NCBI GenBank assembly: GCA_026709415.1
Contig: JAPOSZ010000034.1
Location: 62,001-126,000 of the forward strand
DNA length: 64,000 nt
Source: Flavobacteriaceae bacterium
GTDB taxonomy: Bacteria; Bacteroidota; Bacteroidia; Flavobacteriales; Flavobacteriaceae
Direction of reading: 5' to 3'
In this document: piece by piece, positions 38,388-47,657 of the stretch
Layout of the letters: each line of letters opens with the position of its first letter
Position numbering within the stretch: position 1 is the stretch's first letter
Made by a program: the position numbers and the translations under genes
Notes under the pieces: generated by a model
Database searches by the model: none
Told to the model about the DNA's origin: nothing
Seen by the model: only the letters and a program-made list of their open reading frames with translations

Positions 38388-39536
38388 ATGGACTTTGTCA
38401 AAATTTTTGATACCACGTTACGCGATGGAGAGCAAGTTCCAGGTTGTAAACTTGATACCAAAACAAAATTAAAAATAGCCGCTCAATTAGACCAATTGGG
38501 TGTGGATGTTTTGGAAGCCGGTTTTCCAATTTCTAGTCCTGGAGATTTTAATAGTGTCACCCAAATTTCTAAAACAATTAATAACGCCGTTGTCTGTGCC
38601 TTGTCCCGAGCTGTCGAAAAAGATATCAAAGTGGCGGCACAAGCATTAGAATATGCCAAAAAACCTCGAATTCATACGGGTATCGGCACATCAGATAATC
38701 ATATCAAATACAAATTCAATGCTTCTCGAGAACAGATTTTAGAAAGAGCTATCAAGGCGGTTGCCTATGCCAAGCGTTTTGTAGAAGATGTTGAGTTTTA
38801 TGCCGAAGATGCTGGAAGAACCGATAATGAATTTTTAGCTTTAGTATGTGAAAAGGTCATTGAAGCCGGGGCTACTGTTTTAAATATTCCAGATACCACG
38901 GGGTATTGTTTACCAGAAGAATATGGAGCCAAAATCAAATACCTTAAAGAAAATATCAAAAACATCGATAAAGCCATTTTGTCTTGTCATTGTCATAACG
39001 ATTTGGGATTGGCAACAGCAAACTCCATAGCTGGTGTCCAAAATGGTGCTCGACAAATTGAATGCACGATTAACGGAATAGGGGAGCGAGCAGGAAACAC
39101 TTCTTTGGAAGAAGTGGTCATGATTTTACGTCAACATCCCGATCTCAATTTAGATACTCGAATCAATTCAAAATTATTATTTCAAACCAGTCGCATGGTA
39201 TCGACCGAGATGGGGATGCCTGTTCAGCCTAATAAGGCTATCGTTGGCATGAATGCTTTTGCCCACAGCTCAGGAATACATCAAGATGGGGTCATAAAAA
39301 AAAGAGAAACTTATGAAATCATTGATCCAAAAGATGTGGGTGTGACGGATTCAGCTATTGTATTAACGGCCCGAAGTGGACGTGCCGCTTTAGCTTTTCG
39401 AGCTAAAAAAATCGGCTACGAATTTGGTAAGCTTGAGTTAGATAGAGTCTATGATCAGTTTTTAATTTGGGCAGATCGCAAAAAAGAAATAAAAGACGAA
39501 GATATTCCTGTGATTATCAGTGAATCCAATATTTAG
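38388..39536 (+). CDS. leuA: 2-isopropylmalate synthase, short form
   Basis: LeuA condenses acetyl-CoA with 2-ketoisovalerate, the first committed step to leucine. It has [34 protein letters not shown], the metal-binding [14 protein letters not shown] and [14 protein letters not shown]. At 382 residues it lacks the C-terminal regulatory domain that gives leucine feedback in other LeuA proteins. First gene of the leuA-leuC-leuD-leuA2 cluster; the second synthase at 41.6 kb has that domain. Confidence 0.92.
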   Translation: MDFVKIFDTTLRDGEQVPGCKLDTKTKLKIAAQLDQLGVDVLEAGFPISSPGDFNSVTQISKTINNAVVCALSRAVEKDIKVAAQALEYAKKPRIHTGIGTSDNHIKYKFNASREQILERAIKAVAYAKRFVEDVEFYAEDAGRTDNEFLALVCEKVIEAGATVLNIPDTTGYCLPEEYGAKIKYLKENIKNIDKAILSCHCHNDLGLATANSIAGVQNGARQIECTINGIGERAGNTSLEEVVMILRQHPDLNLDTRINSKLLFQTSRMVSTEMGMPVQPNKAIVGMNAFAHSSGIHQDGVIKKRETYEIIDPKDVGVTDSAIVLTARSGRAALAFRAKKIGYEFGKLELDRVYDQFLIWADRKKEIKDEDIPVIISESNI

Positions 39537-39555
39537 AATTTATTAATGACATAAG

Positions 39556-40950
39556 ATGGGAAAAACACTTTTCGATAAAGTTTGGGATTCACACGTCGTT
39601 GATTCCATTTCAGATGGCCCCGATATTCTGTTTATTGACCGGCATTTAGTTCATGAAGTGACTTCACCGGTCGCTTTTTTAAATCTCAAAAGGAAAGGCA
39701 TTCAAGTATTGTATCCCAATAAAACGTTTGCTACAGCCGATCACAATACACCAACGATCAATCAACACCTTCCAGTTCAAGAAAAGCAATCTGCCATGCA
39801 ATTGAAAATGCTCGAAGAAAATGCTCGAACACATGGCATTCCTTATTGGGGATTAGGACATCGTAAAAATGGAATTGTACATGTGATTGGTCCAGAAAAT
39901 GGGATTACACTGCCTGGAGCTACGATTGTCTGTGGTGATTCCCACACCTCAACTCATGGTGCCTTTGGTGCTGTGGCTTTTGGTATTGGCACCTCAGAAG
40001 TTGAAATGGTGTTAGCTACGCAAAGCATTTTGCAACCGAAACCAAAAAAAATGCGTATCCATGTTCATGGTGAGTTACCCCCCAGTGTATTGGCCAAAGA
40101 TGTGGCCCTGTACATTATTTCTCAAATCACTACATCAGGAGCAACGGGACACTTTGTGGAGTATACCGGAGATGTATTTAAAAATCTCACGATGGAAGGG
40201 CGGATGACCGTTTGCAATCTAAGCATTGAAATGGGTGCTCGAGGAGGCATGATGGCTCCGGATGAAAAAACCTTTCAATACATTAAACATCGAGAATATA
40301 CCCCTCATGGAGAGGATTGGCATCGGGCTATGGAGTATTGGCAAACACTTTATACAGATCATGATGCCGTATTTGATCGAGAAATCAATTTATATGCGGA
40401 AGATATTGAACCCATGGTGACTTATGGCACCAATCCGGGCATGGGGATTGGGATTTCAAAAACAATTCCTAAAGCTTCTGAAGTCTCTGGTTCACAGCAG
40501 GCTTTTAAAAAATCGTTGGATTATATGGGGTATCAAGAAGGAGAACCAATGTTAGGAAAAAAGATCGACTATGTTTTTTTGGGTAGTTGTACCAATGGGC
40601 GAATTGAAGATTTTAGAGCGTTTGCCAATGTGGTCAGGGGAAAAAAGAAGTCAGAAGATGTCCATGTTTGGTTGGTCCCAGGATCTCATCATGTTTTAAC
40701 ACAAATCAAAAGTGAAGGCATCTTCCAAAATTTAATTGATTCTGGTTTTGAGGTGCGTGAACCAGGTTGTTCGGCTTGTTTGGCCATGAATGATGATAAA
40801 ATACCAGCAGGAAAATATGCTGTCAGTACTTCAAACCGAAATTTTGAAGGACGACAAGGACCTGGTGCTAGGACCATATTAGCAAGCCCGATTGTAGCAG
40901 CAGCAGCAGCAGTTACCGGAAGAGTGACTGACCCAAGAACACTGAATTAA
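39556..40950 (+). CDS. leuC: 3-isopropylmalate dehydratase, large subunit
   Basis: LeuC carries the 4Fe-4S cluster of isopropylmalate isomerase. The 464-residue protein has [25 protein letters not shown], and the cluster cysteines in [13 protein letters not shown] and [11 protein letters not shown]. It works with LeuD, which follows after 7 bp. Confidence 0.96.
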   Translation: MGKTLFDKVWDSHVVDSISDGPDILFIDRHLVHEVTSPVAFLNLKRKGIQVLYPNKTFATADHNTPTINQHLPVQEKQSAMQLKMLEENARTHGIPYWGLGHRKNGIVHVIGPENGITLPGATIVCGDSHTSTHGAFGAVAFGIGTSEVEMVLATQSILQPKPKKMRIHVHGELPPSVLAKDVALYIISQITTSGATGHFVEYTGDVFKNLTMEGRMTVCNLSIEMGARGGMMAPDEKTFQYIKHREYTPHGEDWHRAMEYWQTLYTDHDAVFDREINLYAEDIEPMVTYGTNPGMGIGISKTIPKASEVSGSQQAFKKSLDYMGYQEGEPMLGKKIDYVFLGSCTNGRIEDFRAFANVVRGKKKSEDVHVWLVPGSHHVLTQIKSEGIFQNLIDSGFEVREPGCSACLAMNDDKIPAGKYAVSTSNRNFEGRQGPGARTILASPIVAAAAAVTGRVTDPRTLN

Positions 40951-40957
40951 TTATCCA

Positions 40958-41554
40958 ATGGCTTACGAAGCTTTTCATGTATTAGAATCTACTGCGGTAC
41001 CATTACCTATTGAAAATGTAGATACCGATCAAATCATTCCTGCACGTTTTTTAAAAGCCACGGAAAGAATTGGATTTGGCGAAAATTTGTTTCGAGATTG
41101 GCGATATCACCAAGATGATACTCCCAAAAAAGATTTTATTTTAAATAACCCAACCTATCGTGGGAAAATTTTAGTGGGCGGTAAAAACTTCGGTTCGGGT
41201 TCTTCAAGAGAGCATGCTGCTTGGGCCATTTATGATTATGGATTTCGATGTGTCGTTTCTAGCTTCTTTGCGGATATTTTTAAAAACAATGCTATGAATA
41301 TTGGTATTTTACCAATCGTTGTTTCACCCGAATTTCTATCGGCTATTTTCTCTGCTATCGAATCGAGTCCACAAACTCGATTTAAAATAGATCTGCCAAA
41401 TCAAATTTTCACCATTTTAGATTCCAACCAATCTCAATCATTTGACATCAATTCTTATAAAAAGAACAATCTTTTGAATGGATTCGATGATATTGATTTT
41501 TTAGTTGACAAGAGAGAAGAAATTGTCAACTTTGCTTTTGACCGACCCTTCTGA
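40958..41554 (+). CDS. leuD: 3-isopropylmalate dehydratase, small subunit
   Basis: The 198-residue small subunit of isopropylmalate isomerase shows PIENVDTDQIIPARFLK, KNFGSGSSREHAAWAI and SSFFADIFKNNAMNIGILPI. Partner of LeuC. The next gene begins 8 bp after its stop. Confidence 0.96.
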   Translation: MAYEAFHVLESTAVPLPIENVDTDQIIPARFLKATERIGFGENLFRDWRYHQDDTPKKDFILNNPTYRGKILVGGKNFGSGSSREHAAWAIYDYGFRCVVSSFFADIFKNNAMNIGILPIVVSPEFLSAIFSAIESSPQTRFKIDLPNQIFTILDSNQSQSFDINSYKKNNLLNGFDDIDFLVDKREEIVNFAFDRPF

Positions 41555-41562
41555 TTGAACAC

Positions 41563-43095
41563 ATGCCTGATCTTATTGGAAAAAAAATAGAAATACTCGA
41601 CACCACTTTGCGTGATGGTGAGCAGACTTCAGGCGTGTCCTTTACGGCATCTGAAAAGTTAACACTTGCCAAATTATTGCTCAACGAATTGAAGGTCGAC
41701 CGAATCGAAGTCGCATCAGCAAGAGTATCGGATGGAGAATTTCAAGCGGTTAAGGATATTTTGCAATGGGCATCTAAAAATAATGTATCGAATAGGGTCG
41801 AAGTATTAACCTTTTTAGATGGTGGTCAGTCCTTAAAGTGGTTGTTGGATTCCAAAGCTAAAGTCCAGAATATTCTAACAAAGGGTTCCTTAAATCATTT
41901 GAAACATCAATTAAAGTTAACCCCAAAACAACACTATGAAAAAGTGAGGCAGTCAGTAAGTACTGCCAATCAAAATGGTATTTGTTCCAATGTCTATTTA
42001 GAAGATTGGAGCAATGGAATGCGTCATTCAAAAGATTATGTATTGGAATACATCCGTTTATTAGTTGATATTGACGTCAAAAGAATATTGTTGCCTGATA
42101 CATTAGGTATTTTAAATCATTACGAGCTTTCGGATTACTTAGCTGAAGTCACCGAATTATATCCTAATACACATTTTGATTTTCATGGGCATAATGATTA
42201 TGACTTAGGCGTTGCTAATGCTTTAGAAGCCGTCAAATCTGGCATCAATGGTTTGCATTTGACCATTAACGGTATGGGAGAGCGAGCTGGAAATGCACCG
42301 TTAGAAAGTGTTGTTGTTGGTATTAAAGACTTTTTTCCAAAAGTCAAAATCAATGTTGATGAATCTGCTTTATTTCGAGTCAGTAAGTTGGTTGCCACGT
42401 TTACAGGTCTTCCGATACCCAAAAACAAACCAGTGGTTGGGGCCAATGTCTTTACTCAAACAGCGGGAATTCATGCGGATGGGGACAAAAAAAATGATTT
42501 ATATCATAATGATTTATTACCAGAACGTTTTTCACGTTCTCGCCGATATGATTTAGGAAAAACATCCGGCAAAGCCAATGTCGAAAAAAACCTTCAAGAA
42601 TTGGGTCTAACCCTTGATGATGAACAAATCAAAAAGGTCACCAAGCGAGTCATTGAAATGGGTGATAAAAAAGAACAGGTCACCATTGAAGATTTACCAT
42701 TTATTATTTCTGATGTTTTGGGAAATAGTAAAGAAAAAGTTGTCAAAATCAAGTCTTACGTGTTGACTCATTCCAAGGGATTGAAGCCTTCAACCAGTGT
42801 ATCAGTTCAAATAGGGGATCAACTCTTTGAAGAAAATGCTTCAGGAGATGGTCAATATGATGCTTTTTGGAATGCTTTAAATAGAATTTATTCAAAACAG
42901 AAAATCGAACTTCCAACGCTTATTGACTATTTTGTTCGAATACCCCCTGGCAGCAGTTCCGATTCGCTTTGTGAAACCACCATCACTTGGGAAGATTCCA
43001 AAAAACATTTTCGAACTAGAGGTTTGGATTCCGATCAAACCGTTTCAGCTATCAAAGCCACTGAAAAAATGCTGAACATGATTTACGAAACTTAG
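41563..43095 (+). CDS. Isopropylmalate/citramalate synthase with regulatory domain
   Basis: A second HMGL-like condensing enzyme, 510 residues. The catalytic part has [39 protein letters not shown] and GMGERAGNAPLE; a LeuA-type dimerisation/regulatory domain follows from about residue 385 (KSYVLTHSKGLKPSTSVSVQ). The combination is typical of the second synthase gene of Bacteroidota leu clusters. It could make isopropylmalate or (R)-citramalate (which would feed isoleucine), and this cannot be told from motifs. The island starts right after it. Confidence 0.85.
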   Translation: MPDLIGKKIEILDTTLRDGEQTSGVSFTASEKLTLAKLLLNELKVDRIEVASARVSDGEFQAVKDILQWASKNNVSNRVEVLTFLDGGQSLKWLLDSKAKVQNILTKGSLNHLKHQLKLTPKQHYEKVRQSVSTANQNGICSNVYLEDWSNGMRHSKDYVLEYIRLLVDIDVKRILLPDTLGILNHYELSDYLAEVTELYPNTHFDFHGHNDYDLGVANALEAVKSGINGLHLTINGMGERAGNAPLESVVVGIKDFFPKVKINVDESALFRVSKLVATFTGLPIPKNKPVVGANVFTQTAGIHADGDKKNDLYHNDLLPERFSRSRRYDLGKTSGKANVEKNLQELGLTLDDEQIKKVTKRVIEMGDKKEQVTIEDLPFIISDVLGNSKEKVVKIKSYVLTHSKGLKPSTSVSVQIGDQLFEENASGDGQYDAFWNALNRIYSKQKIELPTLIDYFVRIPPGSSSDSLCETTITWEDSKKHFRTRGLDSDQTVSAIKATEKMLNMIYET

Positions 43096-43227
43096 ACTCA
43101 TCCATTTTCAAGAGTAACATCCCGTTGTTAAGAAACTGTTTTTCAATGGGTTTTATCTTATCTTTTGATGAATTTTTATATTCGTTAATACGTCTAATGA
43201 ATCATATCGGCAGTTGAAAGATAAATC

Positions 43228-44197
43228 ATGTCCATTGATAGAGGAAAAGCTGATTATTTCTGTGGAAGGGAAGAGGAGAAGACTCAATTTAAAGATTTTT
43301 TAGAGGATTTAAAAAATGAAAATGGGCCACATCTTTTTTGATTCAAGGTGTGCCAGGCGTTGGTAAATCCGCTTTAATTTTTGAATTATCGGATCAATTA
43401 GAAGAAAAAGGTTGGCGTGTGATAAGAATTGATCCTAGGACTTTGTATCATATCCAAGATTTTAGAGACAAACTAAAAAGAGACCCTTTTTGGAAAGTTT
43501 GGAGAAAATCAAAAATTCGATTGAACATCAATGGAAAAGGTGTTGAGATTGGAACAGAAATGCAAATCAATTATCACACGTTCATTATGCCCTTAAAAAC
43601 CGTTAAAAAACCAACATTAATTGTATTGGATGAAGCACAGAGACTAAGAAAAGAATTAAAAAACGAATTTGAAACAAAAGTGATTCGAGATGTTATGGAT
43701 ACATTTCATAATGAAAAATTGAATACTCAATTTATTTTTTTAATTTGAGGATTAGCTAATACACAGAGTATTTTAAAGCAACTTGACATATCTAGGTTTG
43801 CAAAAAACTCCATCATCAATCTTCAAAAAATAGATAAACGAGCTGAAAGAAAACTGATATATTATTGGATTGTTCAAAGAGGTGGAGCGAACAAGAATGA
43901 TCCCAATATTGAAAAGTGGATCGATGTCATTTATGAACAAACCCAACAATGGGCAAGCCATATAAAATCCTATGGTCTTGATATTATTCGATGTTTAAAA
44001 GAAAGTAAAGATGGTTCTATCACGATTAGTGTGGATAGAGTTTTAGCCTGCACTGAAAAACAAGACCGCCGATCGGAAGTTTTTGAATCTTTTTGATTTT
44101 TATAAGACCCTATAATAGAGATAAAACATTGGAATATACCGTGATTGAACTAACACATTTAATGACACTTGAATCGACGTGTTATCTAAAGGATTAA
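43228..44197 (+). pseudogene. Broken AAA ATPase, paralogue of the next gene
   Basis: Frame one gives MSIDRGKADYFCGREEE up to a stop near 43341; after a frameshift in the T-run the reading continues LIQGVPGVGKSALIFELS (Walker A) and TLIVLDEAQRL (Walker B), then a TGA at 43746 where the intact paralogue has Ser. The following frame (GLANTQSILKQLDISRFAKN) and the last piece (TLEYTVIELTHLMTLES) also match the neighbour at 44233. At least three lesions. It is an older duplicate of that ATPase. Confidence 0.8.
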
Positions 44198-44232
44198 ATT
44201 TAACAATTCAAGTTTCGCACCTTCGTTGATGT

Positions 44233-45333
44233 ATGAGAAATCGAGGAAAAGCAAAATATTTTCATGGAAGAAAAGAAGAGCTTGACTTGTTTAGAGGAAC
44301 CTTAAATATTGCAAAAATTGAAAATGGGGGAACTATTTTCATCATTCAAGGTTCTCCAGGTGTTGGAAAAAGCGCGTTGTTGGAAGAATTCAAAGAATTA
44401 GGTGTTGCAGAAGAATGGGGCGTTGTTGAAATAAGCCATGATGGGTTATGGGATGCTCATGAGTTAAGAAAATATCTTCATAAAGATTATACAATAAAAT
44501 TAAAAGAACTTAAGGCAGGAGCAAGTGCTTACGGTCTTGGCATGGAAGGAGTTTTTTCAATCAATGAAAAGTCAGTATTACAAATTTTGGAGTCATCTAA
44601 AAAACCGTTATTATTAATGTTAGATGAGGGGCAACATCTGGCAGATGTGTTGAATGCAGACTTCCAAATTTTCAAAGACACTAAAAAAGTATTAGATAAC
44701 ATTCATAATAATAAATTTAGAGTTCCATTAGTGTTTGTCATATCAGGACTAGGAATGACAAAAAAGATCATTCAAAATTTTGGAGTCTCTATATTGGATG
44801 ATAAATCTATTGTTAATTTAGAGAAGTTGGATAAACTTTCAGAACAAGAAATTCTTAAAGATTGGATATATCAAGAGGGTGGATTGAATCAAACAATTCA
44901 GTCAAAACTTTGGATAGAAAAAATAACTGAGTTTACTCATGGATGGCCACATCATATTAATGCTTATGGTCGATCTGCATCGGAATGGATAAAGAAACAT
45001 CCTAACAAATTAACGATGGAAGGGTTGAATTGGGTTTTAAAAGATGGGGAACAAAAACGATTTGATTATTATGATGAACGATTCGATACATTGACTCTCA
45101 AAGAAACGGAGTTGATTACGGAGCTTTTGATTGTTCATCGAAACGTAGATGAGTTTCGAGATGAGAGCATCATTGACTTTTTTAAAGAAAAAACAAGTTT
45201 AGAAGAAGCAGAAAAATTATTTGATAGAACCGTTGAAAAAGGGGTTTTTCATCGACAAAAGAATAAAAAATATAGTGTTGCTGTTCCTTCGATGCGAACT
45301 TGGTTAATCGATCAATTTGGTCAAGATTTATAG
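44233..45333 (+). CDS. STAND-like AAA ATPase of unknown function
   Basis: A 366-residue cytoplasmic ATPase. Walker A is GSPGVGKS (40-47), Walker B LLLMLDEGQHL (D131, E132), with sensor-like VFVISGLG and a helical lid (GGLNQ..., HGWPHHINAYGRSA) followed by a winged-helix-like C-terminus (KYSVAVPSMRTWLIDQFGQ). The general plan is that of archaeal-type/STAND ATPases, but no effector domain is attached. It opens the defence island beside a broken paralogue. A role in defence or in a mobile element is inferred from position only. Confidence 0.7.
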   Translation: MRNRGKAKYFHGRKEELDLFRGTLNIAKIENGGTIFIIQGSPGVGKSALLEEFKELGVAEEWGVVEISHDGLWDAHELRKYLHKDYTIKLKELKAGASAYGLGMEGVFSINEKSVLQILESSKKPLLLMLDEGQHLADVLNADFQIFKDTKKVLDNIHNNKFRVPLVFVISGLGMTKKIIQNFGVSILDDKSIVNLEKLDKLSEQEILKDWIYQEGGLNQTIQSKLWIEKITEFTHGWPHHINAYGRSASEWIKKHPNKLTMEGLNWVLKDGEQKRFDYYDERFDTLTLKETELITELLIVHRNVDEFRDESIIDFFKEKTSLEEAEKLFDRTVEKGVFHRQKNKKYSVAVPSMRTWLIDQFGQDL

Positions 45334-45542
45334 CATATTATAAAAATCAATAACCACTACCACCTGTAATACAAATTCGCATCAATCAGAGGAAAGATAC
45401 AATCCAAGGAAATAATCTCGTGTATGTCGATTGATTCATTTTAAGTTTCGAACTTTAAGAAAAGTGGAGGTTTCCATTTTTCAGGATTGAAATGCTCGAA
45501 GTTATTTTACTGATGGTACTAAAATCTTTAGATTCTCAATTT

Positions 45543-45941
45543 TCAATAATAACTTATTCCACCATCATTGATATTTCGACTTTTAGATTTTTCTATTTCA
45601 ATCAGTTGGCTGATTTGCCTTTCTAGAATTGGAATATCCACCTTCACTGCTTTCCAAATGATCTTATAATCTATTTTATCATATTGATGGATTAAAATAT
45701 GCCTCATACCTATCAACTTTCTCCAATTAACATTGCTATTTCTTATCATATAGTCCTCGCTAATATTATTAGACGCCTCACCAATCACTTCAAAGTTTCT
45801 AATTAAAATATCCTGTAAATCTGAATCAGATTCCAGAACTTCTAAACGTTCACAGTCTTTAGATTTCTCAATAATCCTATCAATTTTTTCTTTAATGTGT
45901 TTTAATCCATAGAGAACATTATTTCTCGAATGTTTTTTCAT
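45543..45941 (-). CDS. hepT: HepT-type HEPN toxin, copy B
   Basis: The RNase toxin of an MntA/HepT module. The 132-residue helical protein has the intact RX4HXY motif (RHILIHQY) after NVNWRKLIGM and a conserved RNFEVIGEASNN helix. It lies downstream of the intact antitoxin gene with a 23-bp overlap. It is the only complete HepT among the four copies in this window. Confidence 0.88.
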   Translation of the reverse strand: MKKHSRNNVLYGLKHIKEKIDRIIEKSKDCERLEVLESDSDLQDILIRNFEVIGEASNNISEDYMIRNSNVNWRKLIGMRHILIHQYDKIDYKIIWKAVKVDIPILERQISQLIEIEKSKSRNINDGGISYY

Positions 45942-46218
45942 TAAAAAAAACTTTTATATCATTTTGAATAAACTCATCTAGAATTGATTTTGTATGGAAA
46001 GGAACAAGATCCACATGTCGATTTAATTTTTTCTCTAGCAACTCTTTAAGATCTAAGATTTCAATTAGGCCATAATCACTGTCAAATGAATAGAGCAAAT
46101 CGATATCACTATGTTCATTCTCTTCATTTCTAGCATACGAACCAAAGACACCAATTTTTGTCGGTTTCAAAGGCTTCATTGCTTCGATAATAATGCTTTT
46201 TTGTTTTTTGGTAAGCAT
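45919..46218 (-). CDS. mntA: MntA-type nucleotidyltransferase antitoxin, copy B
   Basis: A 99-residue minimal nucleotidyltransferase with GSYARNEENEHSDID (GSx10DxD complete). It is expected to AMPylate HepT on a Tyr near its RX4HXY motif and so block it. The frame is open 15 codons further upstream, but the ATG at 46218 gives MLTKKQKSIIIEAMKP, the same beginning as copy C. It is translated just before hepT. Confidence 0.88.
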   Translation of the reverse strand: MLTKKQKSIIIEAMKPLKPTKIGVFGSYARNEENEHSDIDLLYSFDSDYGLIEILDLKELLEKKLNRHVDLVPFHTKSILDEFIQNDIKVFFNEKTFEK

Positions 46219-46517
46219 AGAATAAAACTTGTTTAGTAATAGCCTTACAAATGAATTTATCAAATAACTGTTTTTAAATCAACGCATTTGCACTTTGGAT
46301 AAGTTGTGTTTTTGATTTATACTGTTTTTTAACTAGGCTTTCATTTCCAAATCGCCTAAGAACCTTTACTAGGATTAAAAAATCCATTTTACTCAAGTTT
46401 AACGAACTCCCGTAGCACTCACGATATAATGACAAACCCGAGTTTAAAATCTGATTGGGGTGGGGTCGATTTTTTGTTCACACGGTTAAAACTTAAAAAT
46501 GAATCAATCGGTACTGA

Positions 46518-46877
46518 CTATTTCAAAATAAGGTCGCCATCAATGTTTAATTTTTTATGTAGAGACTTTGCGATTTTCATGTTGATTTCTCGTTTGCCAT
46601 TCAAGTATTCACTAATTCTTGAGGGGCTCGTATTTAATAGTTTAGCCAAATCCTTTCTTTTTAATCCCATTTCGAACATACGAAGTTCAATCATTTCCTT
46701 TAAAGTAGGGGATTCTATTGGGAAATGTTTTTCTTCGTATTGTTCGACGATATTACTCAACTGAATCAATTCTTTACTAAAAGCGGAGTTTTCAATCGTG
46801 TCCTCTCTAATTTGTTTTAATAGTTCTTCCAATCGAAGATTGGCTTCTGCATACTCTCTTTGCGTAATTATTTTCAT
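46518..46877 (-). CDS. higA: HigA-type antitoxin with XRE helix-turn-helix
   Basis: A 119-residue antitoxin. The C-terminal half is an HTH_XRE domain (MGLKRKDLAKLLNTSPSRISEYLNGKREINM); the N-terminal half is a helical toxin-binding region. It should neutralise HigB and repress its own operon. It begins 4 bp after the toxin gene, the toxin-first order typical of HigBA. Confidence 0.85.
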   Translation of the reverse strand: MKIITQREYAEANLRLEELLKQIREDTIENSAFSKELIQLSNIVEQYEEKHFPIESPTLKEMIELRMFEMGLKRKDLAKLLNTSPSRISEYLNGKREINMKIAKSLHKKLNIDGDLILK

Positions 46878-46881
46878 CGTA

Positions 46882-47175
46882 CTATAGTGTATTTATACTC
46901 TTTAATTCATTATAATCTTTGCGACGACCAACCCATCGTATGGAAACTCGTTGTATTCTAAACAAAATGATGACAACAACTCTATAGTGATTTCCTTTAA
47001 TATTTATCACGCACCTTTTATTCCCAACCCTATCGACTGAGTTGAATGTATTTTTTAAACCAGAAAAACTTTTCCATTCAGCATTCTTTGTCTTATTGAA
47101 CCATTCTTTAAGTGCTCCTTTTGCATTTGGTTCTCTTAAAAAAAAATTCCCTAAGTCTTCTGAAAGAGACCACAT
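46882..47175 (-). CDS. higB: HigB-type mRNA interferase toxin
   Basis: A 97-residue RelE-superfamily toxin. It shows the HigB pattern ALKEWFNKTKNAEWKSFSGL, KNTFNSVDRVGNKRCVINIK and GNHYRVVVIILF. The C-terminal segment reads RWVGRRKDYNEL, where many HigB proteins have a His (GTHAEYD), so activity may be altered. The start at 47175 is an ATG. Its -7 box lies about 30 bases upstream. Confidence 0.8.
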   Translation of the reverse strand: MWSLSEDLGNFFLREPNAKGALKEWFNKTKNAEWKSFSGLKNTFNSVDRVGNKRCVINIKGNHYRVVVIILFRIQRVSIRWVGRRKDYNELKSINTL

Positions 47176-47204
47176 GCACTATAAAAAGACTTTTACTTTG
47201 GTGA

Positions 47205-47212
47205 CAAAAATA
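47205..47212 (-). promoter_or_regulatory. TATTTTTG -7 box for higBA
   Basis: On the minus strand an exact TAnnTTTG match, 30 bases before the higB ATG. No clear -33 element. Confidence 0.4.
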
Positions 47213-47657
47213 ATTACATATATTGTAATGTTATTCCCAATTATGTAAGTAAAATTCTTTTTTCTTCAGCAAAAAATGATTGGAGCAAGTCCAGATTTTC
47301 ATTAGAAATTAAAATTCTAAAAGAGTGGGCTTTATGTATTACTATTACCAATAGAATCTGATAAATACGACAATTTCCTTCAAAGTTGAACATGACTTCT
47401 CATTGAGTTTAATACCTAAATATAAATTAAGAAATCGTCGAAAAACAGTAGGTCGTTCAAAAAAGATAGTTGCTATTTCGTCGAGGCCTTAAAATAAATT
47501 GCTCTAATGATTTTGGCTGTCACAGATATCGTCTTGATTCATTGAATTAGTTACGGAGTATTCATTGTATGCTATAGATCCACTTATCATCTGAATTGTA
47601 TATCAAGTACCCTCTCACAATCTCATAACATCTTTTTGATAATCCTTTGAAGAGCAT
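47213..47657. other. Stretch with no recognisable gene
   Basis: About 445 AT-rich bases between the higB promoter and the end of hsdR. I see no frame, repeat or hairpin of note. Confidence 0.4.
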
